This document shows positions 1 to 12,217 of a stretch of DNA of 64,000 nt, piece after piece; position 1 is the stretch's first letter; every line of letters starts with the position of its first letter. The notes under the pieces were generated by a model, which worked only from the letters and a program-made list of their open reading frames with translations, ran no database searches and was not told the DNA's origin. A program made the position numbers and the translations under genes. The stretch comes from Artocarpus heterophyllus (Eukaryota; Streptophyta; Magnoliopsida; Rosales; Moraceae): assembly GCA_025403435.1 (NCBI GenBank), contig CM046349.1, positions 23,869,854-23,933,853 of the forward strand. Direction: 5' to 3'.

Positions 1-1620
1 CGTTAAAATTGGTAAAGGTTGTAGACATCTTATGAAAATTTCATACCAATTTTAAGTTATAAGTCTTACGAGATTTTGAGCATGAAATTTTAAAACTAAG
101 AATGTGTTTTGAAATACAAGGACCTTGACTAAGAAGCTTTTTAAAATTTTAATTATTGCAAAAAACTAGAAGTTTTGGAATAAAGTAGTAGTTTTTGGTC
201 CTTGGGTCAAAAATTCCAAGATTTTGTAATTCGGGCTAAAACCGTAAAACCATGCAAAATAGTAATTTTCAATAAGTAAAGCTAGCTCTTTACATAAATT
301 TGGGTAACGAGTAATTTTATGTTTGAAAACCCAAAAGAATTTGGGAACTTTACGGGGAAAAGAAACTCGACGAGGGCCAAATTATTGAGATTTGTGTAAT
401 ACAGGTCAAAACCATAAAGTTTTGGTAAAATAGATTTTTTGCAAAAAGAAAACTGATTTTTTTCCATAATGTTATGAGTAACAAAGACATGTAAGTTTTG
501 TTTGAAATAGGTTTCAAATGTTTTCCAAGACCTATCAAGGAAACGGTCATTTTTCGTAAAAATGTCAAAACAAATCACGAAACGTCCGATTTAAGAAAAC
601 CTTCCTTTGTAGAAATTTTTTCTAACATGATAGTAAAAGGGATGATAAAGTAAATATAGAAAGTTTAACAACGTAATATTCGGGTTACGTGACTTACGAA
701 AAACCTGTTAAGAGTTAAAATCATGTTTTATAAAACCGTTAAAATGGACTCCAACCCTTTGAATTAGCAAAATGCCCTTATACATAAAATATGTTGTATC
801 ACATTAAGTAATGAAATCGTCCAATAAGACATAAAATTTAACTAAGGAAGGTTAAGGTAAACGGTATTAAACTAAACCGACAATGTAGTCTCAGGATAGT
901 CTACTAATAGTTGGGTGTCATTTAAATAGGACACAAAGCCAACTACTAAGAAGGAAAAGGGATAAAGTAGAATGTTTTATGAGAAATTTTTTATGAGAAA
1001 TATTAATGAAAGATATTTTACAAGAAAATTTTTACGAAGAAAGTTTTAAGTTTTATGAGATTAGTTTAAACTTATTGAGTGAAAGCTCATTATAAGTTCC
1101 TTTATGCTGTAGGTAATTCAAGAAAAGACTAGTAGGACTGATTGAAGAGCTTGCTATTGCGATGACCATTACGATGTTTGGGTTTGAATACTATTATAAT
1201 TGTTTTTTGCCGCTTAAAGAAAAAAGTTTGCACTTTTTTAAAAATATGTTCAATAAAGTTTTACGAAAGTAAATGTTTACTCTATAAATTGTAAGAAATG
1301 TTTTAGATGATGTTAAAGTCAAGTTTTGAACTATGTTTTAATTTATGTTGTAATAAAAGTTCACAATATTTTCAAGAAAGTTTTAAGAAAAGAAAAAAAA
1401 AATTGCTTACTATTTTCTTTCTAGTAAGTAAGAAAAAAGTCAAAAAAATAATGTTTAAGCAAGTTAAGTAACAGCTCGAAAAGGCAGATCGTTACATAAA
1501 ACTTCTTATCGATAAGATCTTTTTTTGTCTATTAAATCAAAATCTCAAGGTTTAAAACTCAACAAGCTCACTAATCTTAAAATAAACCAAATATACTAGA
1601 TCATGTAAATCCAAAAATCA
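1..1620. other. AT-rich intergenic DNA, no gene seen
   Basis: No ORF here has recognisable protein character and no RNA gene or LTR boundary is visible. The DNA is AT-rich with scattered A and T runs. Possibly old repeat debris. Confidence 0.6.
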
Positions 1621-1628
1621 AAATTATT

Positions 1629-2000
1629 TCAAAAAAAAAAATTCTTGAAACACCCATGGCATTGACTTCTCCTCCACCCACAGCACCAACTTTGCTTGGG
1701 TCGATGCCCCCGCCATTGAGCCCCCCCAACCGCTACAACCACTGTGGGGGCGAGGTCCACTTTGTCGAGCATCCTTTTCCTTTCAACCTCCTCCCTCGAG
1801 ACCTCCAACATCCTAGCCTTCAAACCCTTCCTTTGTCTTCTAAATATGTTCCTCAAACTCTTCACCTCCTTTGTTGCCGACTCCCTCTCTTGCAACGCTG
1901 TCTCCCTTGTCTCTATTGCACTTAAACCACCCTCCCTTAACACCGTCTCCTTCCTCCTACCCCCTCTACTCCTTCCTCCCTCCTCTTTCCCCAAACTCAC
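1629..2000 (-). pseudogene. possible degenerate ORF with charged coiled-coil stretch
   Basis: I do not recognise this gene. On the minus strand there are 123 codons rich in Glu, Arg and Lys over the first 80 residues, with heptad-like spacing suggestive of a coiled coil, followed by a Trp/Cys-rich tail that does not look like natural protein. Going upstream in the same frame, stop codons appear within about 60 bases, so no intact start can be defined. The block at 1640-2340 is richer in C and G than its surroundings and contains a GA-repeat near 2129, as plant 5' leaders often do. It may be a fragment of a host gene or of a retroelement gag; a purely chance ORF in CT-rich DNA is also possible. 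Confidence 0.2.
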
Positions 2001-2349
2001 TTAGCCTCCTCCACCACCATTGCTTCCGTGAACTGTTACATTCCTCTAGATGTTCTCCACCATCTTCTCCAACTTCACGCGTGATTAGGAAATTCCAAAT
2101 CAAAATCATATTGTGGGTGGAGTAGATATGAGAGAGAGAGAGAGACTGCTAGCGGATAAAGGAGGAAAATAGGAGCTTTGCATTGCGTTACGATAGAGAT
2201 GCTCTTTTTTTCCAAACTAATGAATGATTCGACGGAGGTCTGTAGCCTGGGTTGCAAAGGGGCATGACCACTGTCCCCTGTGAGTTCCTTGCCACCCTTT
2301 CCCCGTAGCCGCCGTCGATCAAGGCAAACAGACAATCCTTTATTTTTGG

Positions 2350-3765
2350 GTTTTTTCTTTTTTTTTTAGTCTAATATGGAAATAAAAGAAAATGATAGGG
2401 TGAAGTTGGTTTTATTTTTGTTTATTTAAGACTTAGATCTTACACTATTGAATTTTAATCTAATGGTAAAAAAATAAAATAGAAATAAAAATAGTAAAGA
2501 TTCTTATCAATAAGACCATTTAAGTGGTTTTATCATAGTCTCCCCTATAAAAATATATGCACTTCAAAAGTTACAAAAAATGGTTTGACTTGCAAAATTA
2601 GTTGGCTTATGTATTCTTAAGTTTCACATACTATGTGATGTTATGTTATTCATCAATTTACCAACCGAGTAGGAATCTGTTTTTCTCTTTCATTCCTTGA
2701 ATTTTTTTTTCAAACAATAAACATAATTACCATTTGAAAATTTTGATATGATATGACACAAAAAAATAATCAATTCAATTAATAAAATTTAATAACGGTG
2801 TAGCAATTCAAATTGTCTTATGGCCAGTGATAGTATTTTATTTCATGTTCTACTAATTTATAAGTTGTAAGAATTGGAGCTCAAAAACAAACCGACAAAA
2901 CAAGGAAGAAAGGGGGAAAAAATAAATAAGAGGTTTAAGACAATTCTGAGTGACCTAAGATGGAGACAGGAGTGTACCGGATTATGCGGTTTGTGTGAGG
3001 GTCATCCCTTGCTGTCAAGTTGGGGAATTTACGGTTCTGCCACCAGCGGGGAAAAAAGAAAAGCGTAATACGACCTTTTTTTGTTTTTTGTAATCTTGTT
3101 TTTGACGATTAAGTGTCACATTTTTCTTTTTTTTTTTATAATTGCGTATTGCCGTTCGTAGCATCGTACAATTGATAGGGACCAACGAGAAAGCTCTCAG
3201 TGGTTCCCGTCAAGCTTACGTCCCCATCCATAAACCCTTCTGGTTGGTCCCACAACTAAACAGAAATCCCTCTTTCCTTTTGCCTTGCCTATATGAAAGA
3301 AGAATTCTAGTTGGTCCCACAATTTTTATGGTAGTAACTATATTATTTATAGATATTTTATTTTCACTATTAGATTAATTTATAAGGTGAATTGTTATGA
3401 TAGTCTTTTTTAACTTTTTACAAAAACAAGCGGTTGGTCCCAATCTTTTTTATATAATTGATTTAAACTTTTAATTTTAGTTACTAAAAAATCAATTTAA
3501 CTGACAGACTTTAATTGAGAGCTACGTGATACCCACATGACACATTTAGTAAGAAAGGACATTTTAGTAAAATATTAATTTTTTAAGAAATTAAAATAAA
3601 AACATAAAAGCCAATAAAATAAAACTAAATGATATTGATTGAAATCAACAAGAAAATAAAATAGAAAAAACAAAAACAAAAACCAATTCCCTTATTATCT
3701 CTCCCTTCTCTCTTTCCCTCTCTATGCACACAGCTCTCTCTATTTGATCCGTGGCAAGCCCAACC
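2350..3765. other. AT-rich intergenic DNA
   Basis: No supported gene. The phrase GGTTGGTCCCA recurs near 3241, 3309 and 3431, hinting at a small decayed repeat. The short ORFs at 2874-3068 and 3142-3378 have no recognisable domain. Confidence 0.5.
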
Positions 3766-3771
3766 CTATCG

Positions 3772-3908
3772 TGGCCTCCTCGTGGCTAGCCCAGCTCCGT
3801 CACGGCCTCCCCATCGTAAGGCTAGTTCTGTTGCGGCCTCCCTGTCACTAGCCTAGCTCCATCACGACCTCCCCGTCGAAAGACCAGCTCCGTCAAGACC
3901 TCTATGTC
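3772..3908. repeat. 31-bp imperfect tandem repeat
   Basis: Four diverged copies of a 31-bp unit start at about 3772, 3803, 3834 and 3865, followed by a partial fifth at 3896. Each holds a CGGCCTCCC-like head and a (C)CAGCTCCGTCA-like tail. The array is C-rich within AT-rich DNA. No coding role is apparent. Confidence 0.75.
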
Positions 3909-6900
3909 GTGCATGCGAGAGAAAATTAGGCTTGAACCTTTGGGCTGCACCTTCAACTTTGGCTCTATTTTAAGCCTCTTAAGATCTATTGTCGTTGAGG
4001 AAGGAGGGACGCTAGGAGAGATTGAGATAGAGAGATTTACAAGAAGGGTCCGTAGGTTACCATCATTGAGGGAGAGAGAATGTCCGATCGTCAGAGGCGG
4101 GCAATAGGGAAGCTAGTCAACGAAGCAAGCTGGCTCGCATGACAATGGGAGAGATCACTTGGGTTCAACTCGGCCCTTGAAAGAGGCGGACTTGACGGTG
4201 ACAGAGTTTTGTCGCGCGAGTGGCTTTGACAACGGCGACAGAGCTCAGATCACACTCACCTTCTATTGTTGATGGATATGTGATTTTTGTTTTTAAATTT
4301 CATAATGTATGATAAAGAAGAAGATCTGAGGAAAATATAGGTTGTTGTTCTTTTTTTTTGTGGGTTGTTGTTTCTTATTTTAAATTTTTTAATAAATTTT
4401 TGTTTTAACTTTTATTATTTTTTAATGTATTAGTTATTTTGACGGGTCATATAATAATTTTAATTAAAAATAAAGTCCAATAAATTTTGCCATCTAAAAT
4501 TAACAGTTTGCCTATTAAATCATCCCTAACCAACTAAAATCAAAGGTTTGGGTTGATTAAATAAATAAATAAAAAAAAGATCAAAAACCAAATGCTCATT
4601 TTCATCAAAGATTAGAATTAGTAGTGCAATTTACCCTAATTTATAATAACCTTATCTAGGAATGAGAACATTTATAGATCGCTCACTTATAAATCATGTT
4701 ATTGAAAAATTAATAGAAAGGTTGAAACAAAGCTCCTACTAATAGTAAAAAAGAACAAGTTTTATTGTATAATTTCATACACTAAAATTATGTGATATTA
4801 AAAAATTTTAATAAATAGTTAAAATCAAGAACTTCTTTTGATAAACAAATACAAAGCATTTCTAAGGCAATTCTAAATTTGAGCCCCTTCTTTACTTTGC
4901 CCCAATAACTTAAAATGGAGCAAAATTGCCCACGAGTGTATCAAAAGTTACAACACTGGTACTTTCTTTGATGAAATAATTTTTTTAACCGATTTTATCC
5001 CATGTTAGTGACATGACTAGTTAGTAAACGGCAATATAACGAGATGATGTAAGAAAAAAATTATAAAGCAAAAAAAAAAAAAAAGACAAAGCCTAGGGTT
5101 AGAACAATAAATAATTTGCTATTTTTTTTAGTTTTTCAAAATCTTAGAGTTTGCTTTGTTTTATTGTATTGTACTTAGCCAAGAATCATGTAACTACATG
5201 TAATTAAACCATAAAAAATTGACTTCTCGATGATGATGAAATTATCAAAGTTGCAACTTAGTACAAGCTCGGAGGTAGTTTAATGCTATTTTATACTTAT
5301 AAAAGACAAAATGAGACAATCACTATTATTCAACTGGAATTAGCCCTATTTCTAATTGTAGTTCATGCATTTCAAAGTTATATACGGTAAAAAAAAATAA
5401 AAAAAAAAGATTAAAATAAGTTCAAAAACAATACAAGAAAGCATTGTAGTATTCAACATTAGACACTGATAAATGCTGGGTTCAAATTGTGAGATTCGTA
5501 TATAAAAGCCAAAAAAGGTTTCGTCCCCCTCCAATATTGGCACGTGTTGTTCCTATGTATCAAAGAGATTGGTGTTTCCGTTTTGCATTGCTGTCTTTCA
5601 TCTTTCTCCTTAATACATCCTATTAAAAAAATTTCTTAAATGTGCGCATGAGGCAAAGTACATATTTTACCGTACCGTCATCTATTGTTTTTTTAATAAA
5701 AACGTCCCTTGTAAAATAATTATCTTGGTTAAACATTTTTTTATTGAAGTCATTTTATATACTATCTCGCACATGTACGCCTAAGTTATTTTCTCTCTAA
5801 TTGTTTTATACTTGAATCTTTATTCTATGTATTTACGTCTATATATACGAGTCAATTCACTTCTATTCCTAAGTAGTATTTAGGATCAAAACGAGCATTT
5901 TAGTTAAAACAATAGTTTTGGGTTTTCCTCACCTCCCCAAATTTTATATATTTTTAAATGTGTGTGTGTGTGTTTTTTCTAACACTTTTTCCTTCTCATT
6001 TTCCCCATTTCTATGTTTTTTCCCCTTAGAACTTCATATGTTTTATATCCAAATGTGTACATGCATAATTCTTTTTTTTTTTTTAATTTGTGCTTTATAT
6101 GTAATAATCTTTTTCTTTTTCAAATATGTGCTCGCTTATATATTTTTCCTTACGTCATCTAAGACATTATTTTATCGAACTTGCTTTTTATAAGTACTTT
6201 TTTTTTTTTCTCTAATCACCCGTTGAATATCTTTCTTTCTCAAATAAGCTCATACTTAAACATCTTTTTCTGTTCAGCCCATATTCCTATTTTTATATGA
6301 TTTCTCTCGATCAAAATATTTTTTTTAATGTGTTATACTTATCTGTACACATATAATAATTAACAAAAATAATGTTTTGATGTAACATTTATTTTGGTCT
6401 ATCTTGTTCTATTTTTTATACTCCTCAATATGTCTTATTTCTAATACGCACGTGTGTGTAAACGAGAGTTTAATTTTTTTTCGCGAGAGAGAGAGAGAGA
6501 GTTTCATTTTACATCTTGTTTAAATATTATTTCATTAATTTTTCCGCTAAAACCATGTTTCCTTTTTTTTAATTCTAATATTTCCTGCTAAACTATGTTT
6601 TTCCACACATGTCAGCGCTTAAATAAGAATGACTCTTGTTTTGAGTGAACCTCTTTTTACCTTATCTTTTTATATATTTTTTCTTTAAACTATATATATA
6701 TATATGTAGTTTTTATTATGGCTCATTAGAAACTTAGCTAGCGAGTTCAACACCACACACTAAAACATAATTACCATAAGAAGTATTTTATACAAAGTGT
6801 CTATTTTAAACCTGTTGAATCTAAATTTGTTTACTTATAAATAATATTATAATACTATCTATTTTTTAAAATTTTGATGATATGAAATGACCATATACTC

Positions 6901-7376
6901 CAGTGTTTATTTTTGTGAGCTTAAACAATGTTTAGGTTTTTTATTCGTTACTATATTGGTGTTATATTAAATAATATGCTAACTCCATCCTTTTTATAAA
7001 ACAGGGTTAATTTGTTTTTTTTTCTTTTTTTTACTTCATTTGGATTAAATACCCGTTGACTTGCCTTAGTAGGATTTTATGGGTTGTTTTTTTATTTGCT
7101 TTATTTTATTAATTGCATATTAAATTCATATCAGCAAGCATTTATTCACGTTATATAACAGATTTTTTATTGTTTATTACGTTTCAACAATTTTTGATGT
7201 TGCCATTGATTTATTTTTTGGTCCACATTTGCGATTAATGTTGCCATTGCCATTGATTCTTTGACTTTTCTTTAGGAATCATTCAAGTTCACATTCACGT
7301 TTCATTTATTTTACATATTCATTAAAGGTTCATTCATATACGTTTTTATCCTCAACAATGTCTTAGGCATCGTTAT
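3909..7376. other. AT-rich intergenic DNA with simple repeats
   Basis: No gene is supported. There are long T-rich stretches (5918-6260), a GT run near 5961, a GA run at 6485-6501 and a TA run near 6693. The T-rich ORF at 5918-6193 reads as Phe/Cys/Leu-rich low-complexity sequence and is not credible as protein. Confidence 0.6.
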
Positions 7377-8085
7377 CATAATGATATATAAATTACAGTA
7401 ATGATAAATATAAGTTTTTATTATTTATAGACTTCACAATTTCTTCTAATAGATGTTTATTTTTTATCTGAGTTTCTTTTATGCATAAATTACACATACT
7501 TTTCATTTTTCTATATCTGAAAAGGGAAGTATTTGGAAAGTAATTATACCTAAATAAGTTCAAGATGTCATGTGTAAAAAGCTGTCATGGTTATAGTCAT
7601 AATGATATATAAATTACAATAATAATAAATATAAATATTATTTTTCATAGTCTTCATAATTTCTTCCTAATAGATGTTGGTCTATTATATGAGTTTCTCA
7701 TACGTATAAATTATACATACTATTCAGTTTTCTATCTCCCAAAAGAAAAAAAAAACTTAGAAAGTAATTATGTTCAAATAAGTTATAGTGGTCATCTGTA
7801 GAAAGCTGTCATAGTCATTACTATAATGATATATAAATTACGGTGATGATATATATAAATATTTTTTATACTCACAATTGTTTCCTAATAGATATTGATT
7901 TATCACCTGAGTTTTTCGTACCATAAATTATACATACTATTCAGTTTTTTTTACTCCTAAAAAGAAAAGCACTAAAAAAATAATTATGCTTAAGTACGTT
8001 AGGGTTTTCATGTGTAAAAAGTTGTCATGTTTATTACCATAATGATGTAAAAATTACAGTGATGATAAATATAAGTATTTTTTTT
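7377..8085. repeat. ~220-bp tandem repeat, three copies plus a partial fourth
   Basis: The block starting CATAATGATATA (or a close variant) recurs at 7377, 7598, 7821 and 8038, giving periods of 221, 223 and 217 bp. Within each unit the same landmarks recur in order: an ATAAATTACAGT-like segment, CCTAATAGATG-like text, a CATACTATTCAG-like segment and GTAAAAAGCTGTCATG-like text. Copies are clearly diverged by substitutions and small indels, so the array is not young. No ORF is shared by the units. Confidence 0.85.
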
Positions 8086-8954
8086 ATAAAGATTAGGGAG
8101 GAATTTAGGGTTTTTAAATTTAATTATATTTTTTCTTGGTTTAATATTGTAGAAAACGGTATTTTCCCTTTATTTTTTTTCACTATTTTTGTGTTTGTAT
8201 TTGTAGTTTTCCATTTTCGCAATAATTATTCTACTAATGAAGTTTTTTTATTTTTTTCTTTTTGTTTATTAAAAATAATGAAGCAATTATGCACTACTTT
8301 TTTCCCTTTTTTACTTAAGCATGGCCATAATTGCTCATTCATTATGCTATATTAGTTTTTTTTCCTTAATTGCATCAGTTTTTTTTAATTCTCAAATTGA
8401 TTGCTTCTTTCCTTTTGTCAGAATCAATTGCCGATTGCATATTTTTGTGTTGCTCATAATCGTCTCAGAATGGTTTTTCTTTTAAGATAATAAAACTTTA
8501 ATTACCTAAATCTGTATAATTACCTATTAGTTATAAAAACATCCGAATTTATTATGTTTCAATATGGAAATTATAGAGGTTCATTTTTTCTTATTTTAAT
8601 TCAAAGGCTATAGTGGTCTGTACATTTAGTCTAGTAGATAGTTTTGTAATTAAATTAGTTTGTGAAGAGTTTTAAACTCAATGACTTATAATTTGAGACT
8701 TGTATAAATGACCCTTAACATGACATTCTAGAAACTAACATGAGGACACAGTCTAATAATTTTGGGGAGCAAATGTAGTAAAGCCCTCAAGTATTTTTTA
8801 AGTCAATAACAAAATATGTAAAATTTGCCAATTTAATAAAAATTTAATAGTTCAAAACAAGGCTTTACCATTAAGATTTTTTTTTTCATATCTTATTATT
8901 GAATTCTCATTAAAAAAAAAACTATGTTTTATTGATAAAAACATATTTTGATAT
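8086..8954. other. AT-rich intergenic DNA
   Basis: T-rich and A-rich sequence with no convincing ORF, LTR boundary or RNA gene. Confidence 0.55.
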
Positions 8955-9051
8955 AACTACAACAACACAGAGTCTTTTGTGACAATGAAATGTCATTGCA
9001 AAAGAACAAAAGTCATCACACATGCATTATTTGTGGCGAAAAAGTTAGTCA
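8955..9051. mobile_element. left subterminal part of a degenerate CACTA-like transposon
   Basis: The segment begins with ACTACAACAACACAG, close to the CACTACAA-type terminus of plant CACTA elements. It continues with TGTGACAATG and TCATTGCAAAAG motifs that recur, in both orientations, in the blocks at 26154-26340 and 31200-31718. Between these blocks lie younger insertions. The exact terminal inverted repeat is not intact, so the boundary is approximate. Confidence 0.4.
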
Positions 9052-9392
9052 TGTTATAAAACAAATACAAAGAACCAAATTGCAAAGCATAAAATAGAGA
9101 GACACAAGAGAAATAAAGAGAAACAATTTCTGTTATTCATCATCTCATCTCATCTCATCTCATATCCAAATATAAGCTCTCAAAGGCCATATATATAGGC
9201 CAAAGATCATAAAGTAGGAGAGACCAAAGGGCAAGAGTTACAACAACAAAATAATATAAATAAAGTGGTAATTAAGAGATTATGAAAGTTATAAAATATC
9301 AACACTAATGGTCATTAAGGTGGAAATAATGCAATTCATGAGGGTGTTAAGAATATGAACATCCACACTATTAAACTAATTTATTCATAACA
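9052..9392 (-). repeat. 3' LTR of the minus-strand LTR element
   Basis: 341 bp. It pairs with 25823-26153 (331 bp). The 10-bp length difference comes from extra TCTCA repeats near 9145-9165, and about eight substitutions separate the two copies. A TATATATA box-like motif lies near 9189-9200. Confidence 0.9.
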
Positions 9393-9406
9393 CTCCCCCT
9401 TGGATG
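9393..9406 (-). other. polypurine tract of the minus-strand LTR element
   Basis: On the minus strand CATCCAAGGGGGAG abuts the LTR start TGTTATGAATAA. This is the place and composition expected for the plus-strand primer of reverse transcription, and it fixes the orientation of the element. Confidence 0.75.
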
Positions 9407-9426
9407 TTCACCATTTAAGAATATAT

Positions 9427-9586
9427 GCCTCGTTAAAAACCTTACCAAGAAAAACCCTGTGGGAAAAAATCATAGTGAAGGAAAAAAGAGTGCATTATAA
9501 TCTTAAGATTTGGCTTAAAACTGCCTCGTTAAAAACCTTACTAGGAAAACTCGATGGGACAAAACCTATGCAATGGAAAAAAGAGT
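9427..9586 (-). repeat. paired ~65-bp tail motif, first pair
   Basis: Two copies of the same motif lie 96 bp apart. On the minus strand each reads ACTCTTTTTTCC at the start, then a CCCAC/CCCAT centre, then a GGTTTTTAACGAGGC end. The same motif occurs once at 37764-37829 beside a hAT transposase, an unrelated element. Confidence 0.75.
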
Positions 9587-10455
9587 ACAGTAGCCAATAA
9601 CCTCCCCCTCATGTCAACATGTCTTCTTCAACAAAATCAAATGCAAAGATCTTTGAGTCGACACATTCTAATCTTGCATAGTAATTTCTCAAATGTAGTT
9701 GTAGGAAGTATCTTTATATAAATTTTTCAAGTTGTCACTTGAACAAATTTGATGAATGCCATCCTATAGGAGCTTGTGCATGAAAAAGAACTGTTAGGAA
9801 ACTTGTTTTATTATGTCTTCTTAACTTGGGCGATAAACTTTACATTCTCCCCGTATAAAGCCGTCGGACTTTCTTTGCTAAATAAAAGGTCACATGTTGC
9901 TTGGATATATTAGAGTGTAAATCTCAACAAAATAATGCACATAAGATGACTATCTCATAAATTGCCAACATTTCAACATGATTCAAAAATGCAACGACAA
10001 TAATTTGCCTTATAAATTGCCAAGATATAGTAATACCATCATATGTAAACAAGTAGTATACGCGTAATCATGCTTTTATATGGATTGAAAAATATTCAAC
10101 ATCCAATTAATATCCATATCAAATGTTTCACAATGAAAATGAAATACTTGTTTAACATCTTTTCAATGTCTTTGAGAACTATATCTTGCTAGTACAATAG
10201 CAAAGATTGACGTGTGAGGTCATATGCCATTAGCAAATGCATTACTGTACTAATAGTATTATTTGGACCAATAATTTTTTTTTTAATATCACATGATGAT
10301 AATTTTTCACTTCAAGAGATCAAGAACATCCTTGTTCAAGGGATCAAACAACCATTGGAGAACACATTATGGTGTTAGAAGGTGAACATCAATGATAATA
10401 ATAATTCAATTTAATTTATAAGACTCTTTGTTAGATGTTCAACACTTTAGAATGT

Positions 10456-10610
10456 GCCTCATTAAAACCTTACTAGATAAAACCCCATGGGACAAAAATT
10501 CTACTGAAGGAAAAAGAGTACATCATTCTTTTTATACGCTGTAAACTGCCTCATTAAAAATCTCGTCAGGAAAACCCAATGGGAAAAAACCTTGACCAAG
10601 AGAAAAAGAG
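10456..10610 (-). repeat. paired ~65-bp tail motif, second pair
   Basis: Two further copies, 92 bp apart, diverged from the first pair and preceded by a copy of the same flanking text. This supports an internal duplication of roughly 200 bp within the element. Confidence 0.7.
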
Positions 10611-11998
10611 CACAATACATATTTGTGTCTCCCTATACTGCTATCATAGTTCTATCAATAACAATTGATTTGATAGAAAATAATTGGGTTGATGCATACT
10701 ACTGTAAACAAATTCAAGATATTTGCAATCGACTACCTGAACTTGTTATCCTTAGTACTTTTGCTAATATTTCAACTATCGCTCTTTAAGAGCCCATTTA
10801 TAATAAAGAATTTCATAAAAGTATTAGCTATCTTTATGGGTATACATGAATGAACCTTTACCCATATTTTTTTCTAATTGGTTGAACAATGATGCAACAA
10901 TTATTTTCACATAAAATCATCTCCAAGTGATTAGAAAAGATTGTGCACCTTATAGCCAAATACTTATCATTCTACTTAATCATTTAGATAATATTTCATA
11001 CTGTAATATACTAAATTTAAATACTAAGATGCTATACAAAACACTATATAAAAATTCAAGATTTGGAATTATTTTGGTATATCCTCAAAATATATAATCA
11101 TCAAATAAATGACAAAAATACACTATATCCCTGAAAGTTCATTAGAACAAATTTCTTATATGTAAGAGAAATTATGGATAAGCATTCTTTTAAGCAAATC
11201 TCAATCTTCAGGTCTAAATAAACTTTCTTCTGTGAGATTTGTCTTCTTAAATTTATCTTATGATCTCCTCAAGAATTTTTACAAATAACAGCAAGTCCAA
11301 TATGTTTGAGCTCATTATAAAGCAATGGAGATATAAATTTGCTAGCACTTCCATTCGTTATATCATAAAAATACAGTGATACCATTCATATCTGGATTGC
11401 ATTTATTTACACAAACATCTTTGTGACATTCATAATTAAGTGTGCAATTTCAACTTTTATTGTTCAGACCTTTGAAGCCCCCTTTTGGACTTTTTATAAA
11501 TATCAATAGATTGTTGCAACATGCTTTTCAGACGCACATGAACTTATTATATATATTTTGCCAGGCTATCAAAATATAATTGCTTATCTATCATATATGA
11601 GCACCGTTACTCATATATATATATATATATTTATAAATTTTCTACAAAAACTTATTATTATAACTCATAACTTATTTTATAACCTCATACTTTTTCATAT
11701 GCACTATTTCATATGAATATTCACTTCCATCCTACTGGCTTTAATATTTGAAATATTTTGAACTATTGGTCCTTCATACTTTGCACTAGCATATATACTT
11801 GATAACTCTAGTTTAGAGAGTTATTTGGCCACTTTTAATTAACAAATATTACTATGTTTTTGAGAAAAATTACATGAAACATCCAACTTTTTCATAAAAG
11901 CATGATTTTATTGATGTAGGTTGAGGAAAGAAAGAAAACAAAACAAAAGGGAGCAAAAGCACAAGAAATCCGAGACCAACCTTGTTGGCAGAGCTGAA

Positions 11999-12147
11999 GC
12001 GCCGCGGCGCCCAAGGGAAGTGCAAGAACGCTTGGCAGAAACTCAGCGCCGCGGCGCTGGGGAAGGAGCGCCGCGGCGCTACGGCGGAAAAGAAGAGAAA
12101 AATAGAGAAGAAGCGCCGCAGCGCTGGAAAAGAAGGGCCGCGGCGCC
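11999..12147. repeat. GCGCCGCGGCGC palindrome array in the 5' LTR
   Basis: Five copies of the perfect or near-perfect palindrome start at 11999, 12046, 12068, 12113 and 12135. Spacings are 47, 22, 45 and 22, close to multiples of 22. TTGGCAGA precedes two of them. The array lies 62 bp upstream of the TATA box, inside U3. Confidence 0.9.
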
Positions 12148-12208
12148 AGAGTGATCCTGAACCACGATTTTTGGACGCAAAACAAAGGATTTGTTAACTT
12201 AAGAGTAG

Positions 12209-12217
12209 TATAAATAG
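12209..12217 (+). promoter_or_regulatory. TATA box of the Athila-type 5' LTR
   Basis: TATAAATAG in the plus orientation, with an identical copy at 22129-22137 in the 3' LTR. Transcription of the element would be expected to start some 25-35 bases downstream. Confidence 0.7.

Larger units (their letters stand above)
9393..11794 (-). mobile_element. internal region (3' part) of the minus-strand LTR element
   Basis: No intact coding sequence. The notable structure is a ~65-bp motif present four times, as two pairs (9427-9491 with 9523-9586; 10456-10519 with 10548-10610). In each, a GCCTCRTTAAAAA-like head is followed by a GGAAAA..CAATGGGA-like middle and an AAAAGAGT-like tail. The second pair looks like a duplication of the first about 1 kb away, because the flanking GGATGTTCA and AGAATNTGCCTC text is repeated too. 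Confidence 0.7.

Noticed and set aside
5918..6193. 91-codon Phe/Cys/Leu-rich ORF resembling a membrane protein
   Set aside because: It is translated from T-rich low-complexity DNA with a GT microsatellite.
8059..8355. 98-codon Phe-rich ORF
   Set aside because: It starts in the fourth unit of the tandem repeat and runs through T-rich sequence.
11999..12147. Regularly spaced palindromic repeats resembling a CRISPR array
   Set aside because: Spacers are too short (about 8-10 bases), no cas gene is present and the host is a plant nuclear genome.
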